From: Chamaelirium japonicum
Lineage: Eukaryota > Streptophyta > Magnoliopsida > Liliales > Melanthiaceae
NCBI GenBank assembly: GCA_947650365.1
Contig: OX393551.1
Span: 88,510,697-88,574,696 of the forward strand
Direction: 5' to 3'
Length of the DNA: 64,000 nucleotides
Shown: positions 47,437 through 58,316 of the stretch, piece by piece
Position numbering within the stretch: position 1 is the first letter of the stretch
How the letters are laid out: the number at the start of each line of letters is the position of its first letter
Position numbers and translations under genes: made by a program
The notes under the pieces: model-generated
What the model was told of the DNA's origin: nothing
The model's input: only the letters and a program-made list of their open reading frames with translations
The model's database searches: none

Positions 47437-48600
47437 GTGCACCAACTCGAGATTAACACACCCGCATCACGGAATCCTTCAACGATGATCAGATCTTCGG
47501 GAGGCGTCTCCCCACACACCGATCTCCTCTTCTCTACTCAAACGGACTGGACTCCGTGGCCGGCATCGATCCGAAACGAGCTTGAGGGCCAGTTCCTCTA
47601 CAATCACCTCTTCCACACCGTCTTGCCCTTCCAAAACATCAATGCCCTCTACATATCTGGGACGCCGACATCATCCATCAGGAATGCCGACAACACTACG
47701 TCCAAGACCGCCTCCACGTCGACGGTTCTTTCCACCGTTGCAAATCTTCAGGGCGTGACAGCTCGCTGGTCTTATGAGGATGCACATGTCAAGGCCTTCC
47801 TTGTCACCTCGGTAGACACCTCCCTACACAAGGGACTAGTTACCTTTCCGACTGCATGTGCTATCTGGATGCATCTTTGCGGTCTCTTTGTTCAGTCGGA
47901 CGGTGCACATGAGGCTCATCTCCTGCGAGAGATGATGACAGCCTAGCAGGGCACCCGACAGGTGGAGGCATACTACACTTTCATGGGGGCCCTCTAGCAG
48001 GAGCTCGAGCAGATGGAGCCTAAACCCAATGCCTCGGCATTAGAGGTCCAACTGTTCTGGGAACATCGAAAGGTGCACTTTCTTCTTGTCGGAATCGTGT
48101 CGGCTCTTCAGCCTCTAGCGGGGCAACTGTTATACCGAAACCCCTTTCCTTGTCTTACCGAGGTCGTCGCCGCTCTCCTCTCTGAGCAGTCCTGGCTGAG
48201 AGCATCGACACCACCCCACCTCCTCCCACTCCGGCTACTACTACCGGCCACGAGAGGGTTCTTGCCACCGCTTCTCGCTCCTTTGCTCCATCTTAGACAC
48301 CGCCATCGGTTCCTCCTTACTCTAGTGTCCGCTCAGGTAGTCGTGGTGGATGCTCTGGTGGTCGTGACATACCACCCTACTGCACTTATTGTCCCAAGCA
48401 GAGGCATTTGGTCGAGATGTGTTGGACTCTTCATCCTGAGAAGCGTACAGGCCCTCTTGGTCAAGGAAAATCTGTTTGTGATTCTCCATCTACTCATGCT
48501 GCACTTGTTGAGCCCGCCTCTATTGTTGCTCTTACTCCACAGCAGCTTCAGTTGTTTAAGTAGTTTCAATAATTACAGCAGCACCAGATGAGCTCCGGCG
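47437..48600 (+). pseudogene. copia gag, broken
   Basis: The main frame 47437-47946 carries a copia gag core, with EDAHVKAFLVTSVDTSL and FPTACAIWMHL followed by SDGAHEAHLLREMM. TAG stops follow at 47944 and 47996. A second frame brings the CCHC knuckle CTYCPKQRHLVEMC (about 48380-48425). A frame change lies between about 48090 and 48370. Gag normally forms the particle around the RNA. Confidence 0.85.
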
Positions 48601-48639
48601 CCTCCTCGTCGTCCGTACCGCTTACCGTCTACTCGACCC

Positions 48640-49990
48640 ACTCTGGTACTCTCTTTCCTTAGGTCCTGGACTCTGGTGCCTCCCAACATCTCACCCATGA
48701 CCTATCTGTTTTTACTTCTCTTTGCCCCGCCACCATCCCAGGCCTCCACACTGCGAATGGATCTCATCTCTCCATCTTCCAGTGTGGCTCCATCTACCCC
48801 TTGTCTGATCCGTCCGATCGCCTCACCTTACCCACTGTTTATCATTCCCCTAACCTATGCATGAACCTTGTCTTTGTCTCTACTCTTTGTGATGTTGGTC
48901 TGACCGTATCCTTTTTTGACTCTGGTTGTATTGTGCCGGATCCTCGCTCGGGCAAGACGATTGGAACTGATCAAAGAGTGGGCGGTCTCTACTACCTTGA
49001 GTCTCTTCACGTGCCTCCTTTTTCTATCAGTTTTTGTGGTATTAGTTCGTCTGCGGTCGACTTGTGGCACAAACAATTAGGTCATGTGTCCAAGCTCCGA
49101 CTTAAAAGCCTATTTCAATCCGGGGCTTTAGGTCGTACTCCCTTTTCTTCTCTTTCCCATTGTACAAGTTGTCAGCTTGCTAAACTCACAGTCTCCCCCT
49201 TTCGTTTTAGTGTGTCTCGTTCTGTTGCTCTATTTGACCTTGTTCATTTGGACATTTGGTGGCCCTTGCCCATATCATCTATGAAAGGCTATTTCTATTA
49301 TATTTGTTTCATTGATGGTTTTTCTCGCTATACATGAGTTTATTTACTTTGTCATCGCTCTGAGGTTTTCTCCGTATGTACTGCCTTCACCAATATAATC
49401 CAAACTCAGTTTCGCACTAGGATCAAAACCTTCAGTCTGACTGTGCTCGTGAGTTTCTATCTATCGATATACGGTCTCTCCTCAAGTCTCATAGTACCCT
49501 CTTTCAGCAGTTTTGTCCGGATACTCACAAACATAATAGTGTTGCTGAGCATAAGTATCGTCACATTCTTGAGATTGCCCGTTCTCTTCCCCTCTCCTCC
49601 TTTATGCCTCGCTCTTTCTAGGCTGAAGCCATCCTCACCTCTGTCAATCTAATCAACATTACTCCTTCTACCTATCTATTTGGTTCCTCCCATCATGAGC
49701 ATCTCTTCTCGTCTCTTTCTTCCTATGACATGCTTTGTGTTTTTGGCTGCACTTGTTTTGTACTCTTGGCACCTCACGAATGCAACAAACTATCTCCTAA
49801 GATAGCAAAATGCATCCTTTTGGATCTCAGTCTCGAGCACAAAGATTACCGTTGCTATGACCTTGTTGGTCATCGCATTCGCCTAGCCAAGCATGTCTCA
49901 TTCTTCGAGGATGTTCCATTTTATTCTCCCTCTTCTCAGGATCGCCATTTCCTCTCCCCCGAGTCTACTAATCTCGAGTCTTCACCAATT
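48640..49990 (+). pseudogene. copia protease and integrase, broken
   Basis: The protease active site reads VLDSGASQHLTH (about 48664-48700). The integrase N-terminal zinc region is DLWHKQLGHVSKLRL with HCTSCQLAK (49060-49190). The first catalytic Asp is in LVHLDIWWPLP (about 49236-49268). A TGA at 49336 follows GFSRYT. The second Asp is in a shifted frame as SDCAREFLSID (about 49436), followed by NSVAEHKYRHILEIAR, where the glutamate of the DDE triad sits. The C-terminal part (49730-50017) has VFGCTCFVLL and KCILLDLSLEHKDYRCYD. Confidence 0.88.
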
Positions 49991-50369
49991 GTCTATCCTT
50001 CATCCCCTATCGAGTAACACAGACTTCACCCCTATCCCCCTCCCCTAGTTGACTCCCACCACCTTGGCTAATGTGTACCCTCTCCTAAGGACCCGACCCC
50101 TCCCTCCACACCCTCCACATCCACTTCTATCGCCCTTCCTCTTGAGACCGAGCTTCCCCCAGATTCTCCTCTCTCTTCACCACCGATTCCTACACCTCCG
50201 ACTGAAGATCCTGTCACAGTACCAGAGTGACACTATCCTCTGCGTGACTGTCGTCCACTTAACATGCTTAATTTGTTTGTTGTTGCCTTCTCTTATGCTC
50301 CCTCCTACCAGGTTTTTCTTTCTGCTATTCACACCACTCCTTTCGAGCCACACTCTTATCGTGAGGCAG

Positions 50370-51870
50370 TTTAGTACCCCGAGTGGCAACGAGCTATAGA
50401 CAAGGAGCTTCATGTATTTACTCAGATTGGGACTTGGTCTGTTGTCCCTCTCCCTACTGGAGTCGAGCCTGTCAGCTACAAATAGGTCTACAATATCAAA
50501 CATCGACCTGATGGATCTGTTGAGCGGCGAAATGCTCGGCTTGTTGCCTGTGGTTTTACTCAGAAGGCTGGTCTTGCTATGACTAGACTTTGGCTCCAGT
50601 TGCTCAGATGACCATTGCTCGCACTCTCCTTATCGTTGCTTCCGCCCGCCGGTGGTCTCTGTTTCAGATGGATGTGAAGAATGTCTTTCTTCACGGTACC
50701 CTTTCTGAGGTTGATCACATGCAACCGCCTCTTGGTTACTCCATGCCTCCTCAGCATGTCTGCCTTCTTCAGCGCGCGGTCTATGGTCTGAAATAGGCAC
50801 CACGTGCTTGGTTCGAATGTTTTTGCAGTGCTATTCACCGGATTGGTTTCTCCTAGAGCTACTAGGATCACTCTCTGTTTGTGCAATCCTCACCGCAGGG
50901 CTTGGTTCTCCTTCATCTCTATGTGGATGACATGATCATCACAGGCGATGATGTTACCGGCATTGCATCACTCAAAGCTCATCTCCAGCGACAGTGTTAG
51001 ATGAAGGATTTGGATTACCTTCGCTATTTCCTATGTCTTGAAGTAGCACAAAGTCGGGATGACATCCTCGTCTCTCAGCAGCGATACACTTCAGATATTA
51101 TAGCTCAAGTTACACTTATTGATCAGAAGGTTGCTGATACACCTGAGGAACTTAATATTAAGCTCCGACCCACAGATGGCGAGCCTGTTCTGATGCTACA
51201 CATTATAGGCAGATAGTAGGGTAGTTTGTCTACTTGTGCATCACTAGACCTGACATTGCACATGCAGTCAACATTGTCAGCCAGTTTGTTCAAGCCCCTC
51301 GCTCCGCTCACTATGCAGCCCTTCTGAGGATCCTTCTCTACCTACGAGGTACTATCACCTAGTCCCTCCTTTTTCCTGCAGACTCCCCTTTGGTTCTTCG
51401 GGCCTTCTCCGATACCGATTGGGCCGGTGATCCTACTACTCGATGCTCCACCATCGGTTTCTGCCTCTTTCTCGGTGACTCTTATCTCTTGGTGCAGTAA
51501 GAAGCAGAATGTTGTCTCCCTCTCTACCATCGAATCCAAGTATCGAGCTATGACTTCAACCACCAAAGAAATCGTCCATGTCAAGCACCTTCTCTCAGAC
51601 TTTGGGGTTGAAGTCTCCTCACTAAGTACTCTCTACTGTGACAACAAGAGCACAATTCAGATCGCCTGCAATCCAGTTTTTCATGAGCAAATAAAGCACA
51701 TAGAGATCGATTACCACTTCACCCGAGAGCGTTATGAGGCCGGGACTATTTCTCTACCACACGTCTCATCCACTGAACAAATCGCGGATTTCTTTACAAA
51801 GTTTCACCCTACTCATCGCTTTCAATTTCTGGTTGGCAAACTCATGTTGTTTGACCCACCATGAGTTTGA
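50370..51870 (+). pseudogene. copia reverse transcriptase-RNase H, broken
   Basis: RT starts at YREAV-YPEWQRAIDKELHV (near 50365) and continues with RRNARLVACGFTQ. After a frame change it gives LFQMDVKNVFLHGTLSEVDH (50665-50725) and LLQRAVYGLK, then the intact catalytic box LYVDDMIITG (YVDD codons 50920-50931). TAG stops lie at about 50485, 50794 and 50998. RNase H is in the frame 51427-51864: SDTDWAGDP in an overlapping frame, then VVSLSTIESKYRAMTSTTKE, TLYCDNKSTIQIACNPVFHE and HVSSTEQIADFFTK. The frame ends just before the polypurine tract. Confidence 0.93.
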
Positions 51871-52218
51871 AGGGGGGGGGTGTTCAGATTGTGTGTATAT
51901 GTGTTATGTATAACCCTAACTTGATGTGCAAGTCACTTGAACCTATTTATATCTGGCCATAGAGCTCCAATGAGATATAGAAATTCTCCTGAATCTAACA
52001 ATAGGTATCTTTTGGGGTGGAACTCGGGTCGTCACAATCCCCTTTGTGCTTCATGGTCCTTTCTTATCACTTAAACATTTATTCGCTAGTCAGTTTACTG
52101 CTACTCAATGCAATATTTCATTCGATGCTTCTTCTTTTACTGTAGACAATTCGTCTTGTTTTACTTGGTTGTATCTGTTGCAACACAAGTTTTATTTCTT
52201 TTAGATCTACCAATACTT

Positions 52219-52562
52219 TGTAGATACCCTCTCGCCCTAAAACCCGGGTTGTAAGAGAAGGTCCACCAGAAGGTATATAAGCACACCATCGTCCAGTCCT
52301 TAGCTGATATGGGACTAAATCCAACTATCCCCCCCTCACGCGAGGCTAGGGCTGATCCATCCGCCAGCCCCCTCTCTTCTGCGGCGGCGACAGGAAAGGA
52401 GGACACTCCGGCCCGACTAGATCCAGCCATGGGCGGAACTTGGTTTTGATATCATTTGTAGATACCCTCTCACCCCAAAACCTAAGTTGTAAGGTGAGTC
52501 CACCAGGGGTATATAAGCACACCATCGCCCAATCCTCAGCCGATGTGGGACTAAACCCAACA
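52219..52562 (-). mobile_element. TRIM element 2 with perfect target duplication
   Basis: Two direct repeats (52219-52327 and 52457-52562) share TGTAGATACCCTCTC, TATATAAGCACACCATCG and GGGACTAAA. Read on the minus strand they begin TGTTGGGTTTAGTCCCACATC and are followed by a decayed primer site (TGATATCAAAACC). The duplication TACTT is perfect (52214-52218 and 52563-52567). At 344 bp total with a 129-bp interior it is a TRIM. It encodes nothing. Confidence 0.93.
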
Positions 52563-52567
52563 TACTT

Positions 52568-53826
52568 GACTGCCATGATTCACAATCAATTTGTGAAAAT
52601 CAGCCAGGTTTCGTGCTCCAACTACTGTGGCAATTAAATATATTTCTCATTTGCTTCTTGACTTCTTGCGTGGTGAAGGTGGTTACTCAATCAGCTCTCA
52701 TGTTTAGGAGAGTTTGAATAGAACAGTGTTACTAAAAACATGCATCTGTCACATCCTAATTCTGGTGAGAGAGAGTCCTACTCACTTTAGGTTCTCTATG
52801 AGCTGGATAACCTCTAAAGTTCTTGCGGGCACCTCACCTTTTCAGCCTCTTTACTCGCATCTATTTGATCTTACCCAGTTATGACCTTAAGGGCGTAACG
52901 GCTATCATTGTTATGACCATCACGACCGTAGTTCTGTTACGCTTCCTCAAAGTCTACTCATACCTCTTCGCTCTCACCTCCCATCTTTGGCACATTTCGG
53001 TTCTTGGACTACGAGCCTCGTTCATCTGATACCCCAACTCCAACCTTATCGTCTCCTGATTCACCATATATCCTCCTCTTCGCTGGGTCTATAGTCAATG
53101 GTCTGTCAACATGCACTGCTCCTATGGATTCCTTTGCTTGTGACGAATCTGAAGCTTTTTGCCAATTAAGAATGGATATGGGACATCGAGTACGATATGA
53201 TACGGATACATCGATACAACTCTTCTTGAAAAAACATGATACGATACGTTAATAAATCTATATATACAACTATTCTTGAAAAAGCATGATACGACTGTCT
53301 GTAGCTTTATTTACAATATGTTAATAAATAAATATATTTTTAGTTTTAGCGAACTCTATATTAGCCATCTACCTATGTCCATCATAAATATAATGACATA
53401 TTCCAAAAATAACAATAAAGCAGATCTTCAACTAACCCCAATTGCATTAACCTTGCAAATTAATCATCTATTATATCCAGCATTATTAAGAAAAAACATC
53501 TTCCAAAAATAATAAGATACTTCTATTTAATGTACCCAATCGTATCCATGTTGACACTATAAATTTAATTTTTTTGAAATGGGATATGCATGAAAACTAT
53601 CGTATACGTAGCTGAAGTATTCATTTATAAGTTTTGAAAGTGGGATACGCATGAAAAGTATCGGATACGTATCCTCGAGTATCCAATGAGTATCAATATC
53701 CAATATGCTACGATACAGATATAGAGGGGTCTAGAAGTATCCATGCCTCATAGCTTTTGGCACTACCTCGGTGCATCGCTACCCACTTAGTGACTGGTGC
53801 CCTGTGGCTCAGTTGTGTGGATATTA
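52568..53826 (+). other. old copia interior plus a GATACG-rich repeat
   Basis: 52568-53050 holds broken integrase-like sequence of the old copia relic. About 53170-53740 is dominated by GATACG/TATCGGATACG/GTATCC motifs, a known look for dispersed plant repeats, with similar motifs at both ends. No clean terminal repeats or target duplications were found, so the second part is left unclassified. Confidence 0.45.
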
Positions 53827-54068
53827 GGCTCTGTTTGTTTAGAAGTATCCTCTGAGGTAGTATAGTTATGAGGTATTTTGGATGCAAGTATTCGACTTAC
53901 CGTTTATTTTGCGGTATTGAGTTGCCTCAGTTATGAGGTATCTGAGAGACAACAAATAGACTTACTGCACCAGTAACTGCAAAACAAATAAGGTAAGTTA
54001 TACATGGTATTCTGAATGCTTACCACAAAGAGACTTACTGCACTCGATACTTTGAACCAAATGGAGCC
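53827..54068. mobile_element. Tourist-like MITE 2
   Basis: Left end GGCTCTGTTTGTTT and right end AACCAAATGGAGCC are imperfect inverted repeats, flanked by TTA on both sides (53824-53826 and 54069-54071). It is 242 bp and non-coding, with several TATGAGGTAT/ATACCTCA-like inner pairs. It sits inside the old copia relic. Confidence 0.85.
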
Positions 54069-54109
54069 TTAGTGAACTTAGCTACGTTTGCTATTTTCCC
54101 CTTAGGTAT

Positions 54110-54530
54110 CGACCTTTCTTGGCAGCTATTCAGAGTCAACAGGAGTGCCAAAGTTACGGGAAACATCCATGATTCCAGAGTGACAACATGCTATGGCCAA
54201 GGAGTTGGCGTTCTTCAGAGCACTCAGACCTAGGTGCATGTTCCCCTTTCTCCAAGGAAAAATCTTATTTCTTTTCAATGGATCTATATGATCAACACCC
54301 AGTCAGATGGTTCCATTGAGTGGTACAAGGCCCATTTAGTGGCACAAGGATTCACACTTAAGTATGAGATTCACTATGAGGAGACCTTTGCGCATATGGT
54401 TAAGACTACTATCGTTTGCATACTTCTTGTAGTGGTTGGAGTTGGATGTTAGCTGCTTTCTCAGCCCGACACGAAGAATGCATTTTTTCATGGGAACTGT
54501 GAGTGAAGATGCTCGTGCCATTCGAGGATT
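54110..54530 (+). pseudogene. old copia RT fragment
   Basis: Gives VPLSPRKNLISFQWIYMINT, DGSIEWYKAHLVAQGFT and HYEETFAHMVKTT in one frame (54230-54410), the conserved start of copia RT. A TAG interrupts at 54450 and is followed in another frame by a decayed FQMDVKNAFLHG equivalent (PDTKNAFFHGNCE). The palm box is not present, so the fragment is truncated at about 54540. Confidence 0.85.
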
Positions 54531-54540
54531 CTGCCCAACA

Positions 54541-54884
54541 GTCAATCGAATTGAGTATTGGTTCTTGTGGACTTGGATTTTGAAGTAAAGGAGATTGAGT
54601 AGAAAAGAGAGTAGACAACGGTGTGGTTTTGAAATTCGACCGAAGCCTACGTCTCCATGCTATAAGGTGCAACCTGAATTCACTAACACTTTAAAATGTA
54701 GTGACCTGGAGTGTCACTTGTCTGTCTTCGAATGAAACAGAAAGGAGGATAGCAGAGCTCTGGTTTTTGAAAAATTGATCTGGAAATCAAAAGATCGATA
54801 TGAAATATTTGTCTGGTCTGCTATTTATAGAGGTTTGGAAAATATCCAGTTTCTGAGGCAGTTTCTACAGCCACTTCGATAGGC
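54541..54884. other. unassigned spacer
   Basis: Contains a TATTTATAGAGG motif at about 54830 but no gene. It lies between the copia fragment and the minisatellite. Confidence 0.45.
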
Positions 54885-55045
54885 TCCAGGCAGGACTGGT
54901 GGGCCCCACCATCGTCTCTGTGGACCCCCAGGTAGGGTTGGTGGTTCCTACTATCGTCTCTGTGGACCCCCAGGCAGGGTTGGTGGGTCCTACTGTTGTC
55001 TCATGGACCTCTAGACAGGGCTGGTGGGTCCCATCGTAGGGCGTT
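54885..55045. repeat. ~41-bp minisatellite
   Basis: The unit contains GTCTCTGTGGACCCCCAGG and GGTTGGTGGGTCCTAC. The word GTCTC recurs at 54914, 54955 and 54998. About three and a half copies are present. Confidence 0.8.
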
Positions 55046-55189
55046 GGCCAAATTTTGCACCTACAGTTACCTCCACCAAGTTAGCTAGACGCTAATATGG
55101 TTGACTTGAAAATCTGGTTCAAAAATCAGAGGTTGGTTTTCCTTCGTCTTAGCGATAGTCATCCGACCCCCTACCAAGGGGGTGCGCGT

Positions 55190-57990
55190 CATTGATCGCT
55201 CATTGGGGCTTATGATCGATCGGGCATGTACAACGATCGGTTGATGTCGATCGATCGGATATTGGCGACCGATCGGGCGTATGTGACCAATCGGTTGATG
55301 TCGATCAATCGGGCGTTGGTGACCGATCGGGTGCTTAAGACTGATCGGTTGACTTTGATCAATCGGGTGTCTTCAACAGATCAGGATTTGAGTGATCGGG
55401 CGAAAATATAGGTGTTTTGCCTGATCCTTTAGATTTTTGACCGACCGTCTGCCTGTCGATTGGTCAAAGTCTTGAGAGATCGGTCAATGGAGACCGATTG
55501 GGTACTGACGACCAATCGGTCGACTTTGACCGATCAGGTGTTTTCAACCGATTAGGATTTGAGTGATCGGGTATAAACATGGGTGTTTTGCTCGATCCTT
55601 TGGATTTTTGATCGATCGTCTGCTTGTTGATCGGTCGAAGTCTTGAGGGATTAGTCGATTGCGACCGATCGGGTGTCTACGACTAGTCAGGATCTGAGCG
55701 ATCGGGTGAAAACATGGGTGTTTTTCCCGATCCTTTGGATTTTCGATCGATTGTCTGCCTGTCGATCAGTTGAAGCATCTGTGACCGATCAGTTGTCTTC
55801 AACCGGTTAGGATTTGAGTGATCGGGCAAAAACATGGGTGTTTTTCCCGATCCTTTGGATTTTTGATCGATCGTCTGCTTGTCGATTGGTCGAAGTTTTA
55901 AGGGATTGGTCAATGGCGACCGATTGAGTGCTAACGACCGATCCATCAACTTTGACTGGTCGGGTGTTTTCAACCAGTCAGGATTTAAGTGATTGGGCAA
56001 AAACATAGGTGTTTAGCCTAATCCTTTGGATTTACGGTTGATCGTCTTCCTGTCAATCGGTCGCAGTCTTGAGGGATCAATCAATGGCAGCCGATCGGAT
56101 GATTTCGACCGATCAGGTGTCTTCAACAGGTCAAGATCTGAGTGATCGAGAAAAAACATGGGTGTTTTTCCTGATCCTTTGGATTATCGACCGAACGTCT
56201 GCCTATCGATCGGTTGAAGCATCTGTGACCGATCGGTTGTCTATAACCGGTTAGGATTTGAGTGATCGGGCGAAAAAATAAGTGTTTTGCCTGATCCTTT
56301 GGATTTTTGATCGATCATCTGCTTGTTGATTGGTCGAAGTCTTGAGTGATCAGTTGATAGCGACCGATCAGTCGACTTTGCTTGATTGGGTGTTTTCAAT
56401 CGGTTAGAATTTGAGTGATCAGGCGAAAACATAGGTGTTTTGCCTAATCCCTCAGATTTTTGGCCGATCGTCTTCCTACTGATTGGTCGAAGTCTTGAGG
56501 GATCGGTCGATGGCGACCGATCGGGTGCTGACGATGGATCGGTCGACTTTGACCGATCGGGTGGTTTTAATCGGTCGAAAACATGGGTGTCTTGCCCAAT
56601 CCTTTGGATTTTCGGTCGATCGTCTGCCTGTTGATCGATTAAAGTCATGAGGGATCGGTCGATGGGGACCAATCGGGTGTCTACGATGGATCGATCGATT
56701 TTGATCGATCGGGGTGTCTTCAACCGATCAGGATCTGAGTGATTGGACGTAAACATGGCTGTTTTACCCGATCCTTTGGATTTTCAACCGATCGTCTGCC
56801 TGTCGATCGGTCGAAGCATCTGTGACCGATCGGTGGTTTTCGATTTTAAACCGCACTGCTGCCATCCCTACCCACATCCAATTAAAACCTAAAACATAAC
56901 CTTTTGGGCGTCGACCACAATTGGAAAGGAATTGCAGTCGAGATTCCTTCGATTGGATTCCTCCAAACGAGATTTAATCCCTCTAGCAATAGGGAAAGAA
57001 GAGGGATATCTCTCTCTTTCTCCCCCCTTATCAAGCCATCAATAAATGGCAAATAATCAAAATAACCCTCCCTACTTCCCTATACTCATGGGCTTCAAGA
57101 TTTGAGTGATCGGGTGAAAACATAGGTATTTTGCCCAATCTTTTGGATTTTCGACCAATCGTCTGTCTGTCAATCGCTCAAAGTCTTGAGGGATCGATCG
57201 ATGGCGATCGATCGGTGCTGACGACCGATCAGTCGACTTTGACCGATTGGGTGTCTGCAACCATTTAGGATCTGAGTAATCAGGCAAAAACATGGCGTTT
57301 TTGCCCGATCCTTTGGATTTTCGACCGATCATCTGCCTGTCGATCGGTCGAAGCGTCTGTAATCGATCGGTTGCCTTCAACCTGTCAGGATTTGAGTGAT
57401 TAGGTTAAAACATGGGTGTTTTGGCCGATCCTTTGGATTTTCGACCAATCATCTACCTATCGATCGGTTGAGGTGTCTTAAGAGATTGGCCGATGATGAT
57501 CGATTGGGTGTCTGCGATCGATCAGTTGATTTTGACCGATCGGGTGTCTTCAATCGGTCAGGATTTGAGTGATCAGGTGAAAATATGGGTGTTTTGCTTG
57601 ATCCTTTGGATTTTGAACCGATCGTGTGCCTGTCGATCGGTCGAAGTGTCTTGAGGGATCTGTCGATGACAACTAATCGAGTGTCTATGACTGATCAGTG
57701 GTTTTGAATGATCGAGTGTCTTCAACCAGTTAGGATTTATATGTTCGGGCAAAAACATGGGTTTTTCGCCCGATCGTTTGGATTTTTGACGAATCGACTG
57801 TCTGGCGATTAGTCAAAGGACGAGTAGCATTGATTGCTGGTGATCGATAGGGTGCTGGTGACCGATCAAGTGTTTGCCATCTGTGAGGATTTTGGCAATC
57901 GGGCGAAAACATGGGTTTTTCTGTCCAATCCTTTGGATTTTTGACCGATCGTCTGCTTGTTGATCGGTTAAAGGCTGAGTAGGATCAGTT
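55190..57990. repeat. CGATCGGTCG-type satellite array
   Basis: At least fifteen diverged units share the blocks GATTTGAGTGATCGGG, AAAACATGGGTGTTTTGCC, CGATCCTTTGGATTTT and GACCGATCGTCTGCCTGTCG. Unit length varies, roughly 115-170 bp, because a part with GACCGATCGG words expands or contracts. The array is interrupted at 56832-57095 by a hAT end and unrelated sequence. ORFs on both strands (D/R/S-rich) follow the repeat and are not genes. Confidence 0.93.
56832..56870. mobile_element. truncated hAT terminus inside the satellite
   Basis: GGTTTTCGATTTTAAACCGC followed by TGCCATCCCTA is the right end of the hAT family seen whole at 5344-5848 and 6972-7329. The left side fuses directly to a satellite unit at GATCGGTGG. 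The following 225 bases to 57095 are foreign to the satellite. Confidence 0.7.
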
Positions 57991-58004
57991 TCTTCTATAT
58001 GCGG

Positions 58005-58060
58005 GAATGTGCCACGTGGCGCTAGCCACATGGTAAGAGCCACGTGGCACATGTAGTTTC
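58005..58060 (+). promoter_or_regulatory. pair of perfect G-boxes
   Basis: GCCACGTGGC occurs at 58011-58020 and again at 58039-58048, with a related CCACATGG between them. A TATA-like TTATATATTT follows at about 58186 and an ATG at 58317. CACGTG palindromes are the classic sites for plant bHLH and bZIP factors, including PIFs. The arrangement looks like a real promoter, here belonging to a transposon-associated frame. Confidence 0.6.
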
Positions 58061-58316
58061 CCATCATTTCAGTGCCCGTCACTTCAGTCGCTGGAGCCTC
58101 TTCGTGTGTCGCACGTTGTCGTTTAGTTGTAGGCGGTTCCCGTGCTGCCATGTGGCATCTTGTCTTTCTTACCTATTCTCTTTGGGGTTATATATTTGGC
58201 CTTGGGTTCATTCATTTCTCTCTACGCATACTTTGCTCTCGATTCTCTGCTCTCTGCTCTGCTCTGTTCTGCTATGCTCTTTTCTGCTCTCTAATCGGTT
58301 GTCTACTGAAGTTGCG

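Larger units (their letters stand above)
46925..52000 (+). mobile_element. full-length Ty1/copia element with short LTRs
   Basis: Both LTRs (46925-47046 and 51881-52000) begin TGTT and end AATCTAACA. The 5-bp duplication ATAGG is perfect (46920-46924 and 52001-52005) and lies inside the second LTR of TRIM 1. The primer site TGGTATCAGAGT is at 47047-47058 and a purine tract GAAGGGGGGGGG is at 51869-51880. The order gag, protease, integrase, RT, RNase H is that of Ty1/copia. The very short LTRs recall the Ale/Retrofit lineage. Stops and frameshifts in most domains show it is no longer autonomous. Confidence 0.94.
46610..52036 (+). mobile_element. TRIM element 1, split by the copia insertion
   Basis: LTR1 (46610-46747) runs TGTTGAGAT... 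to ...GGTCGTCACA. After it comes a decayed primer site AGATATCTGAGCTGGGA, about 60 bases of internal sequence, a purine-rich GTGTGAGGGGGCG, and LTR2 (46823-46924 plus 52006-52036). LTR2 ends in the same GTCGTCACA. With LTRs of about 135 bp and almost no interior, it is a terminal-repeat retrotransposon in miniature. Flanks GTCTC and ATCCC match at 3 of 5, so the target duplication is decayed or uncertain. Confidence 0.82.
46275..54540 (+). mobile_element. old Ty1/copia relic hosting four later insertions
   Basis: A tRNA-Met-type primer site TGGTATTAGAGC (46275-46286) is followed by leader/gag-like sequence to 46609. After the first nested unit (46610-52036) pre-integrase-like sequence resumes (52037-52218, SFDASSFTVDN). 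After a TRIM (52219-52562) an integrase fragment follows with FKYISHLLLDFLRGEG (about 52630-52680). After a MITE (53827-54068) an RT fragment ends the recognisable part. Domain order is right for copia and the strand is consistent, so this is read as one relic split by insertions. Its LTRs were not identified. Confidence 0.6.

Noticed and set aside
55190..57990. CRISPR-like array
   Set aside because: Units are contiguous and diverged with no unique spacers. This is a plant satellite.
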